Position numbers and translations under genes: made by a program
The notes under the pieces: generated by a model
Told to the model about the DNA's origin: nothing
What the model saw: only the letters and a program-made list of their open reading frames with translations
Database searches by the model: none
Shown here: in pieces, positions 1-7,500 of the stretch
How the letters are laid out: the number at the start of each line of letters is the position of its first letter
Position numbering within the stretch: position 1 is the stretch's first letter
Assembly (NCBI GenBank): GCA_964426675.1
Contig: CAYRRM010000062.1
Location: 1-10,142, forward strand
Length of the DNA stretch: 10,142 bases
Origin: DYMC01 sp035406705
GTDB lineage: Bacteria > Verrucomicrobiota > Lentisphaeria > Victivallales > GWF2-50-93
Direction of reading: 5' to 3'

Positions 1-562
1 CCTGGTAGGTATAGTCGGTGAAATACTCGCCGGTTTTGACATAGTACTGGTCGTGGTTGGCCCAGTAAAGGTAGACTTCCTCGCCGTTGTAGGGGATGGC
101 GTAGCGTTCTTTCTTGGAGTAGCGACGCTTGGAGATGAAGTCGCCGTCCTGCCAGTAGCGGCTGAAGAAGGCGTAGAGATGGTTGTAGACGGCGGCTTCC
201 AGCACCGCGGTGGAGCGGGCGCCTTTGGCTTTGTTCTGCGCTTCCAAGTATTCTCTGCCCGCTCTGGTGTCGCGGTACTTATCGGCCAGGTTGCCCTCCG
301 CGTCCAGCGCGTCCTCGCCCAGAGCGTCCAGCACTTTGTTCTTTGCGTCCTGCAATTCCTGCGCTGCCTGCGCCTGTTCGGCCAACGCACCACGCTGGAG
401 TTCCTCAGCAATCGCTTTGGGTAAGTCTTGGGCGATGAAATGCTCAATGACCGCCCGCTTGTGGTTCATGATGCGATAGATGCCAAAGTCTAGATCGGCA
501 CTGTCAAATCGGAACAATTCGCGCAGAAGGGATTGAAACTTTTCAATAGTTGTCATCGGCAC
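1..562 (-). CDS. Type III-like adenine-specific DNA methyltransferase (Mod), N-terminal part, runs off the left edge
   Basis: The minus strand is open from about 562 to the window edge, giving some 187 residues of the amino end. The N-terminal segment contains FDSADLDFGIYRIMN, typical of the start of Mod-type (COG2189-like) site-specific adenine methyltransferases. It is followed by an Ala/Glu/Gln/Lys-rich helical stretch and then by a YAFFSRYWQDGDFISKRRYS segment that also fits this family. Such enzymes transfer a methyl group from S-adenosylmethionine to adenine, usually beside a Res helicase-nuclease. The SAM-binding FxGxG and DPPY motifs would lie outside the window and cannot be checked. 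I prefer a GTG start at 562, because GGAGGAG (571-577) lies 8 nt upstream; the ATG at 556 in the same frame is the alternative. About half of the bases are G/C, unlike the AT-rich genes on the right. Family recognised from memory of the motif, not from a search. Confidence 0.8.
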   Translation of the reverse strand, partial: MPMTTIEKFQSLLRELFRFDSADLDFGIYRIMNHKRAVIEHFIAQDLPKAIAEELQRGALAEQAQAAQELQDAKNKVLDALGEDALDAEGNLADKYRDTRAGREYLEAQNKAKGARSTAVLEAAVYNHLYAFFSRYWQDGDFISKRRYSKKERYAIPYNGEEVYLYWANHDQYYVKTGEYFTDYTYQ

Positions 563-601
563 TTGTTCACTCCTCCCCCAGCGTTTGAGTAAGAGCTCAA
601 A

Positions 602-748
602 TTATAAATCTTGCTCTTTACTGGGATGAAGAACATTATACTGTCTGTTGCTGTCAGACAGAAGCGTCCTGTAGTCCTCCGGCAGGGGTTTGCCTTCCCT
701 GAGAAGGTTTACAATCCGTTCAATCTCTTGCTCTGAAAGTTTGCGCAT
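602..748 (-). CDS. Small protein (48 aa) starting MRKLSEQEIERI, probably a leader gene or split N-terminus of the methyltransferase
   Basis: This short frame reads MRKLSEQEIERIVNLLREG, continues with a PLPEDYRTLL segment and ends KEQDL. The frame stays open upstream to a TTG at 802, but nothing supports that longer start, whereas the MRKLS start is shared with the paralogue at 2166-2315. The pattern (charged helix, then LP.DYR.LL) resembles the first ~50 residues that I associate with some Mod-type DNA methyltransferases, where it continues into EYEL.. and a longer protein. Here it stops 39 nt before the Mod start, so it may be a free-standing small protein co-transcribed with Mod or a detached N-terminal piece. 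Shine-Dalgarno support is weak. Conservation of the N-terminal 12 residues in two divergent copies argues that it is, or was, translated. Confidence 0.5.
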   Translation of the reverse strand: MRKLSEQEIERIVNLLREGKPLPEDYRTLLSDSNRQYNVLHPSKEQDL

Positions 749-826
749 CGGCGTTAACCCTGTATTTTCCGTTAGAGTATTATTGCTCGCCAGCCAGCAC
801 AAGGGTTATCTTGAGCTTTTTCTTTC

Positions 827-985
827 CCTCCAGGATGACTTTATCCCATCAGTTTACCCTGGCTAAACCCTGGTCCAAAATAATCCCGGTCCCTTGCGCC
901 TGGGGTTCTTTACACCCATTATCAGGGACTATTGCCTGCCGGGAAAGTAGGTTTCTTTCCTCCCGTAGACCTCAATCCCAATTAA
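827..985 (-). repeat. Conserved ~159-bp leader element, copy A (upstream of small ORF and Mod)
   Basis: It matches 2394-2551 with only five substitutions and one 1-base indel (about 96%). The indel breaks every long frame in one copy relative to the other, and the substitutions do not favour silent positions, so the element looks non-coding. It lies in sense orientation before the 602-748 frame. Short inverted repeats are visible: GGGAC (925-929) with GTCCC (889-893), an inner GGGT/ACCC pair (903-906/914-917, one mismatch in copy B), and GGAT/ATCC around a 6-nt loop near 833-846. A structured RNA leader or a small mobile or regulatory element is possible; neither can be decided here. No clear terminal inverted repeat was found. 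Confidence 0.75.
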
Positions 986-1384
986 ACCTGATGTTTAAGA
1001 CCGCCTGCCACTGCAATTATATGAAGACGGCCTTGAAATGTCAAGGAAGATTACTTGATTGACTTCAATTGTTCCTGGGCCTGGTGAGCGTCATTTTAGT
1101 GTGGGCCGTGGTATTTTGTTTAGTCTGCTTGTGGTTGGTTTCTTCTTCTCTTGCTGGCCTGCTGCAGAACAGGGGACTGATTGGAGTGTTTTTCAAATGG
1201 CCCAAAAGAGTGGCTCAAGATAGCGACTTGGCCGGGGATGTTGAATAAGTCGTAAGAGGTGTCTTCAAAGGACTAAGTTTGAGTGCAAAAGTGGGTACTC
1301 ACTCAGCCGACCCTGGCGGGAAATGGTTTTGTAGTTTCCGATTTCCCATAGTGGAAATTCTTCCGCATGTTTTTTCAGTACGGC
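986..1384. other. About 400 bp without a recognisable gene; possible insertion-sequence remnant at its right part
   Basis: No coding frame here has family resemblance. A TTG-started plus-strand frame at 1069-1248 would encode a hydrophobic 59-residue peptide, but it has no ribosome binding site and opposes all neighbours, so I do not call it. Around 1281-1358 the sequence has GTGCAAAAGTGGGTACT and then a small inverted repeat, ATTTCC (1341-1346) with GGAAAT (1353-1358). The AAAGTGG-type motif is reminiscent of IS21-family ends, but no partner end or istA/istB sequence is visible. The inverted repeat lies just past the end of hepT and could also act in 3'-end formation, though no T-run follows it. 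Confidence 0.4.
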
Positions 1385-1735
1385 TTACTCATTTTTCTCC
1401 AACTCTTTCAAAATTTTCCCTACCACGGGTTTAATCTGCGGCAACCGTTTTCTAATAACTTCCCAGACTATTTCATAATCAACGCCGAAGTAGAAGTGTA
1501 TGATTTTGTCTCTCGTTTTCGCCATCTGACTCCAGGGAATATCTTCATATCTTTGTCTTATGGATGGTGGAATATTCTTGGCTGCCTCTCCCATAACTTC
1601 CAGTTCTCTCACCACAGCGCTCTTTGTTTTTTCATCTTGCATAAATTCGTGAAAACTCATCTTACCAACAAAACTATCTATCTTGTTCAGGCAGGTGAGG
1701 ATGTCTTTCAGAAAAAGTTTATAATTTCTTTTCAT
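1385..1735 (-). CDS. hepT: HepT-like toxin, HEPN-domain ribonuclease (DUF86 family)
   Basis: This 116-residue all-helical protein carries the HEPN active-site signature R-X4-H-X-Y at R75, H80 and Y82 (RDKIIHFY), followed by FGVDYEIVW, the typical HepT C-terminal context. The middle segment VVRELEVMGEAAKNIP is also characteristic. In characterised MNT-HEPN systems the HEPN protein is an RNase that arrests growth, and its partner nucleotidyltransferase neutralises it by adding AMP to the Tyr of this motif. Both catalytic residues and the acceptor Tyr are present, so the toxin looks intact. Its ATG overlaps the stop of mntA by 4 bp (ATGA), so translation is coupled and the antitoxin is made first. 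Length is normal for the family. Function is inferred from motif and neighbour. Confidence 0.92.
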   Translation of the reverse strand: MKRNYKLFLKDILTCLNKIDSFVGKMSFHEFMQDEKTKSAVVRELEVMGEAAKNIPPSIRQRYEDIPWSQMAKTRDKIIHFYFGVDYEIVWEVIRKRLPQIKPVVGKILKELEKNE

Positions 1736-2025
1736 ACAACCACCGCTTCTTTCAGGATTTCGTCGCGCAATTCCTCCCGCACAACAGGCCTTCTTACCAG
1801 GTCCACGTTCAGTCCGAGAAGACTCTTAAGATATTCCTCAATTTCTATAAACCTAAAAAGGTCGGGAACTTCATAGAAATCAACAAGAAGGTCAATATCA
1901 CTTCTTTTCTTCTGCTCACCTCTTACGTATGAGCCGAAGATTCTTATCTCCTTAATTCTGTATTTTCTTTCCAGTTCGGCCTTGTGAGCCCGTAAAATTT
2001 CTGTGACCTCATTCAGCGTCTTCAT
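1732..2025 (-). CDS. mntA: MntA-like antitoxin, minimal nucleotidyltransferase (protein adenylyltransferase)
   Basis: This 97-residue protein has the minimal nucleotidyltransferase signature GSX10DXD: G31-S32, then D43 and D45 (GSYVRGEQKKRSDIDLLV). A third acidic residue, D75, lies in the LNVDLV strand. The family transfers nucleotides, and in MNT-HEPN pairs MntA AMPylates the HepT active-site Tyr to switch the toxin off. All three expected metal-binding aspartates are present. The start is secure: GGAGGGTGA lies just upstream with about 7 nt spacing. The gene is first of the two-gene operon and overlaps hepT by 4 bp. Upstream lie a remnant of the MRKLS small frame and the second leader copy, so transcription may begin in or beyond that leader. 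Probably acquired, as such pairs commonly move between genomes. Confidence 0.93.
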   Translation of the reverse strand: MKTLNEVTEILRAHKAELERKYRIKEIRIFGSYVRGEQKKRSDIDLLVDFYEVPDLFRFIEIEEYLKSLLGLNVDLVRRPVVREELRDEILKEAVVV

Positions 2026-2165
2026 TTCTCACCCTCCAGAGAATTTTGAATCTGGATATGCTCTCCTGAAAGAGCCTGGTTTGGTTCTTTTCTTTGGTAA
2101 AAAGGCCCTCCGTCAGTCTGTGTTAATCTTCTTACTATTCATCTTTGGTGGACTTTTGACCCCGG

Positions 2166-2315
2166 TTAAGGCTTACCACCACAAACAGGTTCCTTTTGAG
2201 ATTCGCACTTCTGCTGTATATGAAAGTGGATTGCCTCATAGCCGTCTAACAAGGATTTCCTTTGCTGAAGGATACTTAAAATCCGCTCAATTTCCTGCTT
2301 TGAGAGTTTGCGCAT
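2166..2315 (-). pseudogene. Diverged copy of the MRKLS small ORF, probably a remnant
   Basis: This frame begins MRKLSKQEIERILSILQQRK and parallels the 602-748 protein for about 20-25 residues, after which similarity fades and the C-terminal half (HIQQKCESQKEPVCGGKP) looks unrelated or frame-shifted. Nucleotide identity is high only over the first ~40 coding bases. It lies 140 bp upstream of mntA, just as the other copy lies upstream of the methyltransferase gene. It may be the leftover of a second methyltransferase locus replaced by MntA-HepT, or a small leader gene evolving fast. There is no convincing ribosome binding site at the ATG (2315). Confidence 0.5.
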
Positions 2316-2393
2316 CGTTGCTACCATTACATTTTCTGCGACGCAACTACTGCTGCCCAGGTGGCTCAAAGGTTATCCAGGGTCTTTTCTTTA

Positions 2394-2551
2394 CCTCCAG
2401 GATGACTTTATCCCATCAGTTTATCCTGGCTAAACCGTGGTCCAAAATAATCCCGGTCCCTTACGCCCGGGGTTCTTTACACTCATTATCAGGGACTATT
2501 GCCTGCCGGGAAAGTAGGTTTCTTTCCTCCGTAGACCTCAATCCCAATTAA
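2394..2551 (-). repeat. Conserved ~159-bp leader element, copy B (upstream of MRKLS remnant and mntA-hepT)
   Basis: This is the second copy of the element at 827-985, in the same orientation and at the same distance from an MRKLS frame. The GTCCC/GGGAC arms are kept (2456-2460 and 2492-2496), and so are the GTTTA/TAAAC and GGAT/ATCC pairs. The inner GGGT/ACCC pair carries one uncompensated mismatch. The match ends at CCAATTAA, and the IS630 element begins 7 bp further on. With copy A it forms direct repeats around an ~1.4-kb segment holding mntA-hepT. Confidence 0.75.
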
Positions 2552-2558
2552 CATATTA

Positions 2559-2588
2559 TACACGACGTCTTAAGTTATTGCGCATAAT
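2559..2588 (+). repeat. IS630 terminal inverted repeat, left
   Basis: Reads TACACGACGTC and ends in TGCGCATAAT. It pairs with 3638-3667. The transposase stop codon (2570-2572) lies inside this repeat, a compact arrangement common in small IS elements. Confidence 0.85.
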
Positions 2589-3599
2589 TTAGCAAGTGTT
2601 TGGTTCTCTTTTTTACTCCAAAATGCAAATTGCTTGAACACGGTTTCAGCCAAGATTTCAGCAGAGGAGAAATACCGGTTATGGGTGCAGAGATGACGTG
2701 CAAGTTTCCACACACGCTCAATATGATTCAAAGCCACGCTGTAAGCTGGCAGGAAATCAAGTTGTATAAGATTCTTGTTTTCTTTCAGCCACGGCCTGAC
2801 ATGTATGGCATGATGCCATCGTGCGTTATCGGTAACGACAAACATTTTACGGTTTTTCCTCCTATGCTGAATCAACTGTTTCAGAAAACACAAAAATGTT
2901 TCCGCATTAAACTGCTGTTGTTGCTGAAATACAAATCTACCTTCAAGGGAAACGGCACCGAATACCCCCACATGTTTTCTGGTAGGTGCATGCAAAACAA
3001 TTGGGTCAACATTTTCCGGAGGTACCCACATGGTACAACGTGAACCATGTTGCTGGAAATGGCATTCATCTTCAAACCATATGTCAATATCATCCCTTTT
3101 TGCTATCCTTCGGAGTTTTTTATATGCCACCCGGGCTCCCGGGTCTGCATTCGCTATAAGTCCCCCTGGTTTACGCCTGCGAAATTCCAATTTATGAAAC
3201 ACCCTCTGGCACTGTCGTACACCAATATCAATGTCATAACTTTTAGCAAGATGGTGGCTAAGCAGTTTTCCATCCAACATATTTTGGGAGTATCCAAATT
3301 CAACAGGAGAATCCCGGAGGTCTTTTCCTACTTGTTCCAATATCTCTTCATCCAAGTTCGTAGGACGTCCCGGACGCTCTCTCTCCTGCAAAGCCGCTCT
3401 TTTCAAAACGCTGAACCCAATACTGTATCGTGCGCGGGCTGTGTCCAAGCATATCCGCTACTTCATAACAACTGAAATCCTGCCAAACCAGAAGAATGCC
3501 GTGCAACCGGTGATCGTACCGGGATTCTTCGCTTCTGGCAATTTCATCCCGGATTGCCATTTGCATAATCTTTACCTCTTGAACTTTCAATCTGCGCAT
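2570..3599 (-). pseudogene. IS630-family transposase, split in two frames
   Basis: The upstream frame (3599 to about 3400) starts MRRLKVQEVKIMQMAIRDEI after a GGGGG ribosome-binding stretch and holds the helix-turn-helix (YEVADMLGHSPRTIQYWVQRFEKSGF). The rest continues in the +1 frame from LQERERPGRPTNLDEE to the stop at 2570. It carries the DDE catalytic residues: the first Asp in IWFEDECHF, the second in VVTDNARWHH, and the Glu in LPAYSVALNHIERVWK (usually LPPYSPELNPIE). Transposases of this family cut and paste DNA at TA sites. Near 3390-3405 the sequence GGCTTTGCAGGAGAG would restore a standard GFAGLQERERPGRP if one extra TTTGCAGG unit were present, so an 8-bp slippage deletion explains the break. 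Programmed +1 frameshifting, known in some IS630 members, is the alternative. All else looks intact, so inactivation was recent if real. Confidence 0.85.
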
Positions 3600-3637
3600 G
3601 GTTTCCCCCTTTCTGTTTCTATGTATCAGAAAAGAGT

Positions 3638-3667
3638 ATCATGCGCAATTATTTATGTCGCTATGTA
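3638..3667 (-). repeat. IS630 terminal inverted repeat, right
   Basis: On the minus strand it reads TACATAGCGAC and ends TGCGCATGAT, matching the left repeat at about 22 of 30 positions. The pseudopilin remnant begins immediately outside it, at the TA of 3668-3669. Confidence 0.85.
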
Positions 3668-3709
3668 TATTAATGTAAACGCACACCTTCTCAAAAATTT
3701 CCTTTCCAT
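3653..3709 (-). pseudogene. 5' remnant of a second prepilin-like gene, truncated by the IS630 element
   Basis: The frame reads MERKFLRRCAFTLI and then enters the IS630 terminal repeat (YIAT, stop). The first 14 residues equal the leader of the intact pseudopilin at 9092-9820 except for Ala in place of Gly at position 10, which is the -1 residue of the prepilin peptidase site. The nucleotide match runs from 3668 to 3716 against 9779-9827 with about two differences. Everything after the FTLI codons is missing. The gene starts 34 nt after the deacetylase stop, so it was probably the last gene of the glycan operon. The change of the conserved -1 Gly suggests either decay or an already non-processed paralogue. 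Confidence 0.85.
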
Positions 3710-3743
3710 CTCGCGCCGCACTTCTGCTATGGTTATTGTGCCT

Positions 3744-4553
3744 CTATTTTGAAAAATCGTAATATGACTTACCTTTGTTTCTTTTTCTCCACTCATCATA
3801 TTCTTTAACAAGTTCACTTTTCCTCTTTATCGGTATTCTTAAAAATGCTTCTGCATATTTTACACCTGCTATTCTACCATTTTTTAATGCTATATATTCA
3901 GATATATCAGCAAGATACCTCAAATCACATTCCTCTGTGAACATATAAAAAATAGAAATTTTTTTATCCCAGATGTCCGTAACATCTTCATAATGATTTG
4001 GAGTTATCATCCAAATGTTTTGTGTTGGTGCTCCTTGTTGTATCCATATTTCTTTTACCCAGTGTGATTCTGTTTCTTCTAATATTTCTTTAACCCCTGG
4101 TTCTTCAGGTCTCATTAAATTTTCACTACCAGCAGAAAAATCAAAAGGACATCTTGCCATTAATACTGCTTTAAAAGTTGCCGCATAACACATTATATGG
4201 TCAGCATGCTGTTCAAATGGCGGCATTGTAATAACTATCTCTGGCTTAAATTTTCTTATCTCACGACATAAATATAAAGTTAGTTCTCTATCAGCATATT
4301 GTTTGCAGCCAGACGGAGCATTTTTCCAGAAATCCACTTCATATCCAATATATTCACCTACTTTTTTTTCCCAATTCCAAGCACCCCCTTCTTTTTTCGC
4401 AATTGTGTTTATTATTTTGATTTTGGCTCCTGCTTTTGCCCACCTGTATAATGTTCCTGAGCACTGAGCTTCTATATCATCATTATGAGGATGGACACCA
4501 AGGACTCTTTCGGGTATATAATTACCTTTTTCTACTTTTATTTCATAATTCAT
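3744..4553 (-). CDS. PIG-L/LmbE-family metal-dependent N-deacetylase
   Basis: This 269-residue protein has the two metal-binding signatures of the family. Near the N-terminus H23-N-D25-D26-I-E28 stands for the usual HPDD(I/E), and H116-A-D-H119 stands for HxDH. By analogy with MshB, H23, D26 and H119 would bind zinc and D25 would act as base. Members remove the acetyl group from N-acetylglucosamine-type sugars. The Asn in place of the Pro of HPDD is unusual. No signal peptide is visible, so it is probably cytoplasmic and acts on imported or nucleotide-linked sugars. I start it at ATG 4553: GGGAGG precedes it at proper spacing and it overlaps the hydrolase stop as ATGA. An ATG four codons upstream lies at the edge of that ribosome binding site. 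Translational coupling to the GH20-like gene suggests a shared pathway; the substrate is unknown. Confidence 0.87.
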   Translation of the reverse strand: MNYEIKVEKGNYIPERVLGVHPHNDDIEAQCSGTLYRWAKAGAKIKIINTIAKKEGGAWNWEKKVGEYIGYEVDFWKNAPSGCKQYADRELTLYLCREIRKFKPEIVITMPPFEQHADHIMCYAATFKAVLMARCPFDFSAGSENLMRPEEPGVKEILEETESHWVKEIWIQQGAPTQNIWMITPNHYEDVTDIWDKKISIFYMFTEECDLRYLADISEYIALKNGRIAGVKYAEAFLRIPIKRKSELVKEYDEWRKRNKGKSYYDFSK

Positions 4554-7500
4554 TTTTCCTCCCATCTAACATTGCGAGCAGTAATTGCAAAAATTATAGC
4601 TATTGCTTCAGTATCTGTTTTCTGTAAAATTATTTTCTTAATTTTTTTATTTGGATTAGGATTAACCCATTCATATTGATATAAAAATGCTGGTTGTTCT
4701 TTATCATTTTCTCCTTCCCAGAAATATCTAATATCCGACATATACCTTGAGCGTAAATTTGGAGGTGAGATATCAAGGATATTTAAACCAAACCTCGCTT
4801 CTGTTCTTTCCCAGGTATTATCTTCATAAACAAATGTATAAGTGGCAATAGGAACACCCCAGATGAAATTTGAAGATTGTTTAAAGAATTCTTCTCTTTT
4901 TTCTTTTGGGATATAACAGCCATGCAAAAAATAAATAGAAGAAAAGGGTTCATTTATTTCAATATCTATTGGTTTTTCTTCAGAATTAAGCACTATTAAA
5001 GATTTCTCTTCATTTTCTTTGGGTTTCAATATTTCCATAGGGATAAACCCAAATTGATTTTTAGCAGAAGATATTTTTAATTCTGCGCCGGTAATATCTT
5101 TGAGATTTGAATTGACATATTTTCTTAATGATATAATTTGAAATGCCGAACTTCTGTGAGGATTTGGTTTTACTGAACCTATAGCACACACATTTTTTCC
5201 TTTGTTTCTCTCAAACTCTTGAACAGGAAATCCTGTGTCATTTTTTATATTCCATGCATAATCAGCAGTTCTTAAAAGAGAGGTATAGCCATAATTGAGG
5301 GTGAAATCATCATTTACAATACCCGACATCAAAAAACTGAATCCATAACATAACATACCAAATCCTGAAACAATATTTCTATCACTAACGCAAGGTCTAA
5401 ATCCATTACTTGCACATATTACTTCAAATCCAAGGTTATGAAAAAATTTATTTGAATCTGGGTCAACTCCTGATGACCAGTTTATAATTATAATATCATT
5501 GGGAAGCAGTTTTGTAATTTCATAAAGTCCTTTTCTTGCTCCTGGGTCATCTCCATTATGATTCTTAAGTAACATATCGCCATACATCATAGGTCTAATA
5601 CCTTTTTCTCTTAGCCATTTATATTGGTCTAAAACATATTTAAGAAAAATTTCTTTTCTTGGAATACCATTTAATTTATCAGTTACATCTGCGGAAGGAG
5701 ACGCCCACCATTCATCATGACAAATATTAAAATATTTGCATCCCTCTGGTATTAACTCCTGCATAACTGGGAAAATGAATTTATAAAAATGAGGATGTGA
5801 TACATTTGCTTGTCTTGTAAATCCATCTTCAAAAAATTGAGGGAATTTATTCTTTGGGACCCAATTAAAATGCCCTCCTGTTTCAAGGGATGGAATAAAT
5901 TCTATAAAATGGTCTTTACAAAATTCTGCTATTTCAAGATATTGATCTTTTGTAATGAATGCCTTCGTATTTAAATCAGGATTGCTAAATGTAAATTGAT
6001 TATCTATATTGAAGCATAGCATATTAAACTTTTGCCCGGCGACAAAATTTTTAATATATTCCTTATACCATTTCACAACTTTCTCTTTTTCTTCTTTTTT
6101 CCTACCCCATCCAGGCGATTCATGATAATATCTATATTTTAAATCAGGGTAATCAATTATTTTACATTTTTTTATTAAATTTTTTTTCTCATTTAATAAA
6201 GAACCTTTGACAATTTGCATGAGAGATACAACACCATAATATAGCCCTGCTTCATCACAACCTATGATAATAATTCCCTTTTCGTCAATAAATAAAGAAT
6301 ATCCTTCAAATTGTAAATTTTTTATTTCATTTATCAAATCAATAAAGATTTTTTCATTATAGAAAGAAAAACAGATTTCAGGTTTAACTATTGAAATTAC
6401 TGGATAATTACTAAAAGAAGTATCACTTCTTATTATTTCAAATTTTAGGCCTGTAAAATTGTTTAATTCATCTGAAAGAAATTTTGCTGTTTTTTCTGTT
6501 CTTTCAGTAGCATTTTTACTCAAATATATCTTATAATTACTATCAACTTGCAAGAAACCATCTCCCCATTGGAGATTTTTAGGATGTGGGTTTATAATTA
6601 TATCTCCATATTTTGTTGTCTCTGGTAAAAAGTTCTGAAATTTAAATACCTTCCATCCAATACCAGAAGAACTCACTGCTTTTAAACAAATTCTATGTTC
6701 ACCTTCACATTCTGATGGATAATCTAATGTGATTGAAAAGTTATTTGCTGGTTCATTAAATCTTATTAATTTTTTATTGAAAAATCTTTGTCCCACAGGA
6801 GATATAATCTCAGCAAAAATTTCATATTCATTTTCACCAGTATCAGAAAAAAGTATTCCTTCAATTTTAAATTTTCCCGAAGTAGTTTTTTCCAAATAAA
6901 TATTATCAAACTTAAGATGTTTATTAGAGGGTAAAACAAATGTAAGTAACCCAAAATTTTTAGAAGAAGGGAATCGGTCTGTTTTAAAAACACTGGAATA
7001 TTCTCCGGAAGTATGATTTTCTCTCCCGACCTGGAAAAAGACACTCTCGCCATAGAGATTCTTTTTTAACATGACTTCTGATATAGGAATTGCTCCTTCA
7101 ATATACCATTTGTCTTCAATTTTACATTTTACTTCCCAATTACCTACCCATTTTGTATCTATTATTACACTATCTTTTACTTTATCATAATATTTTCTAA
7201 TTGTACCTTTATATCCTTGGCTATTTACCATAAAATGATGATATGTTTGCATATCTCTATTGCTATTTATAAATAATTCTAAGCAATCGTCTAAGTAGAC
7301 ATCATTGCCATCTTTTTTCCTTGTTGTTTTTAATTTTGATGTGTCTTTACAATCAAGGATTGCAGAAAAGTACAAATTATTTTCATCATATAATAATTTA
7401 AACATTGTCATTTCTTTAGGTGGAATATTTGAATTTATACAATATAAAAGTTTATACTCTATCGCTAATTTCCAACAATTTTCATCGGGCATTCCATCAA

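Larger units (their letters stand above)
2559..3667 (-). mobile_element. IS630-family insertion sequence, about 1.1 kb, flanked by TA
   Basis: The ends are imperfect inverted repeats beginning TACA: reading inward, TGCGCAT(A/G)AT lies at the same distance from both ends, and about 22 of 30 positions agree (24 of 32 counting the TA target). Each end is flanked by TA (2557-2558 and 3668-3669), the target duplication expected for IS630/Tc1-mariner elements. The single gene inside encodes an IS630-type DDE transposase in two frames. The right flank is the 5' end of a pseudopilin gene, but the left flank is not its continuation, so the element sits at a rearrangement junction. Confidence 0.9.

Noticed and set aside
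53..424. Plus-strand frame of 123 residues at the left edge
   Set aside because: It is the complement of the methyltransferase frame; its Val/Leu-rich composition is that of a shadow and it has no family resemblance.
811..1062. Plus-strand frame across leader copy A, matched by one in copy B
   Set aside because: Both frames exist, but the differences between copies are mostly amino-acid-changing and an indel breaks the frame near the end, so the repeat is better read as non-coding.
1069..1248. Hydrophobic 59-residue plus-strand peptide with TTG start
   Set aside because: No ribosome binding site, opposite direction to all neighbours, no homologue recognised; compatible with chance.
1367..1876. 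Plus-strand frame of 169 residues opposite hepT-mntA
   Set aside because: Complement of two strongly supported genes with intact catalytic motifs.
2003..2551. Plus-strand frame of 182 residues through the MRKLS remnant and leader copy B
   Set aside because: It overlaps the repeat and mntA start, lacks a plausible start signal, and its conserved part is the non-coding block.
4553..4565. Earlier ATG for the deacetylase giving MGGK at the N-terminus
   Set aside because: Its codons are the ribosome binding site (GGGAGGAAAA) for the next ATG, which also forms the ATGA overlap with the hydrolase stop.
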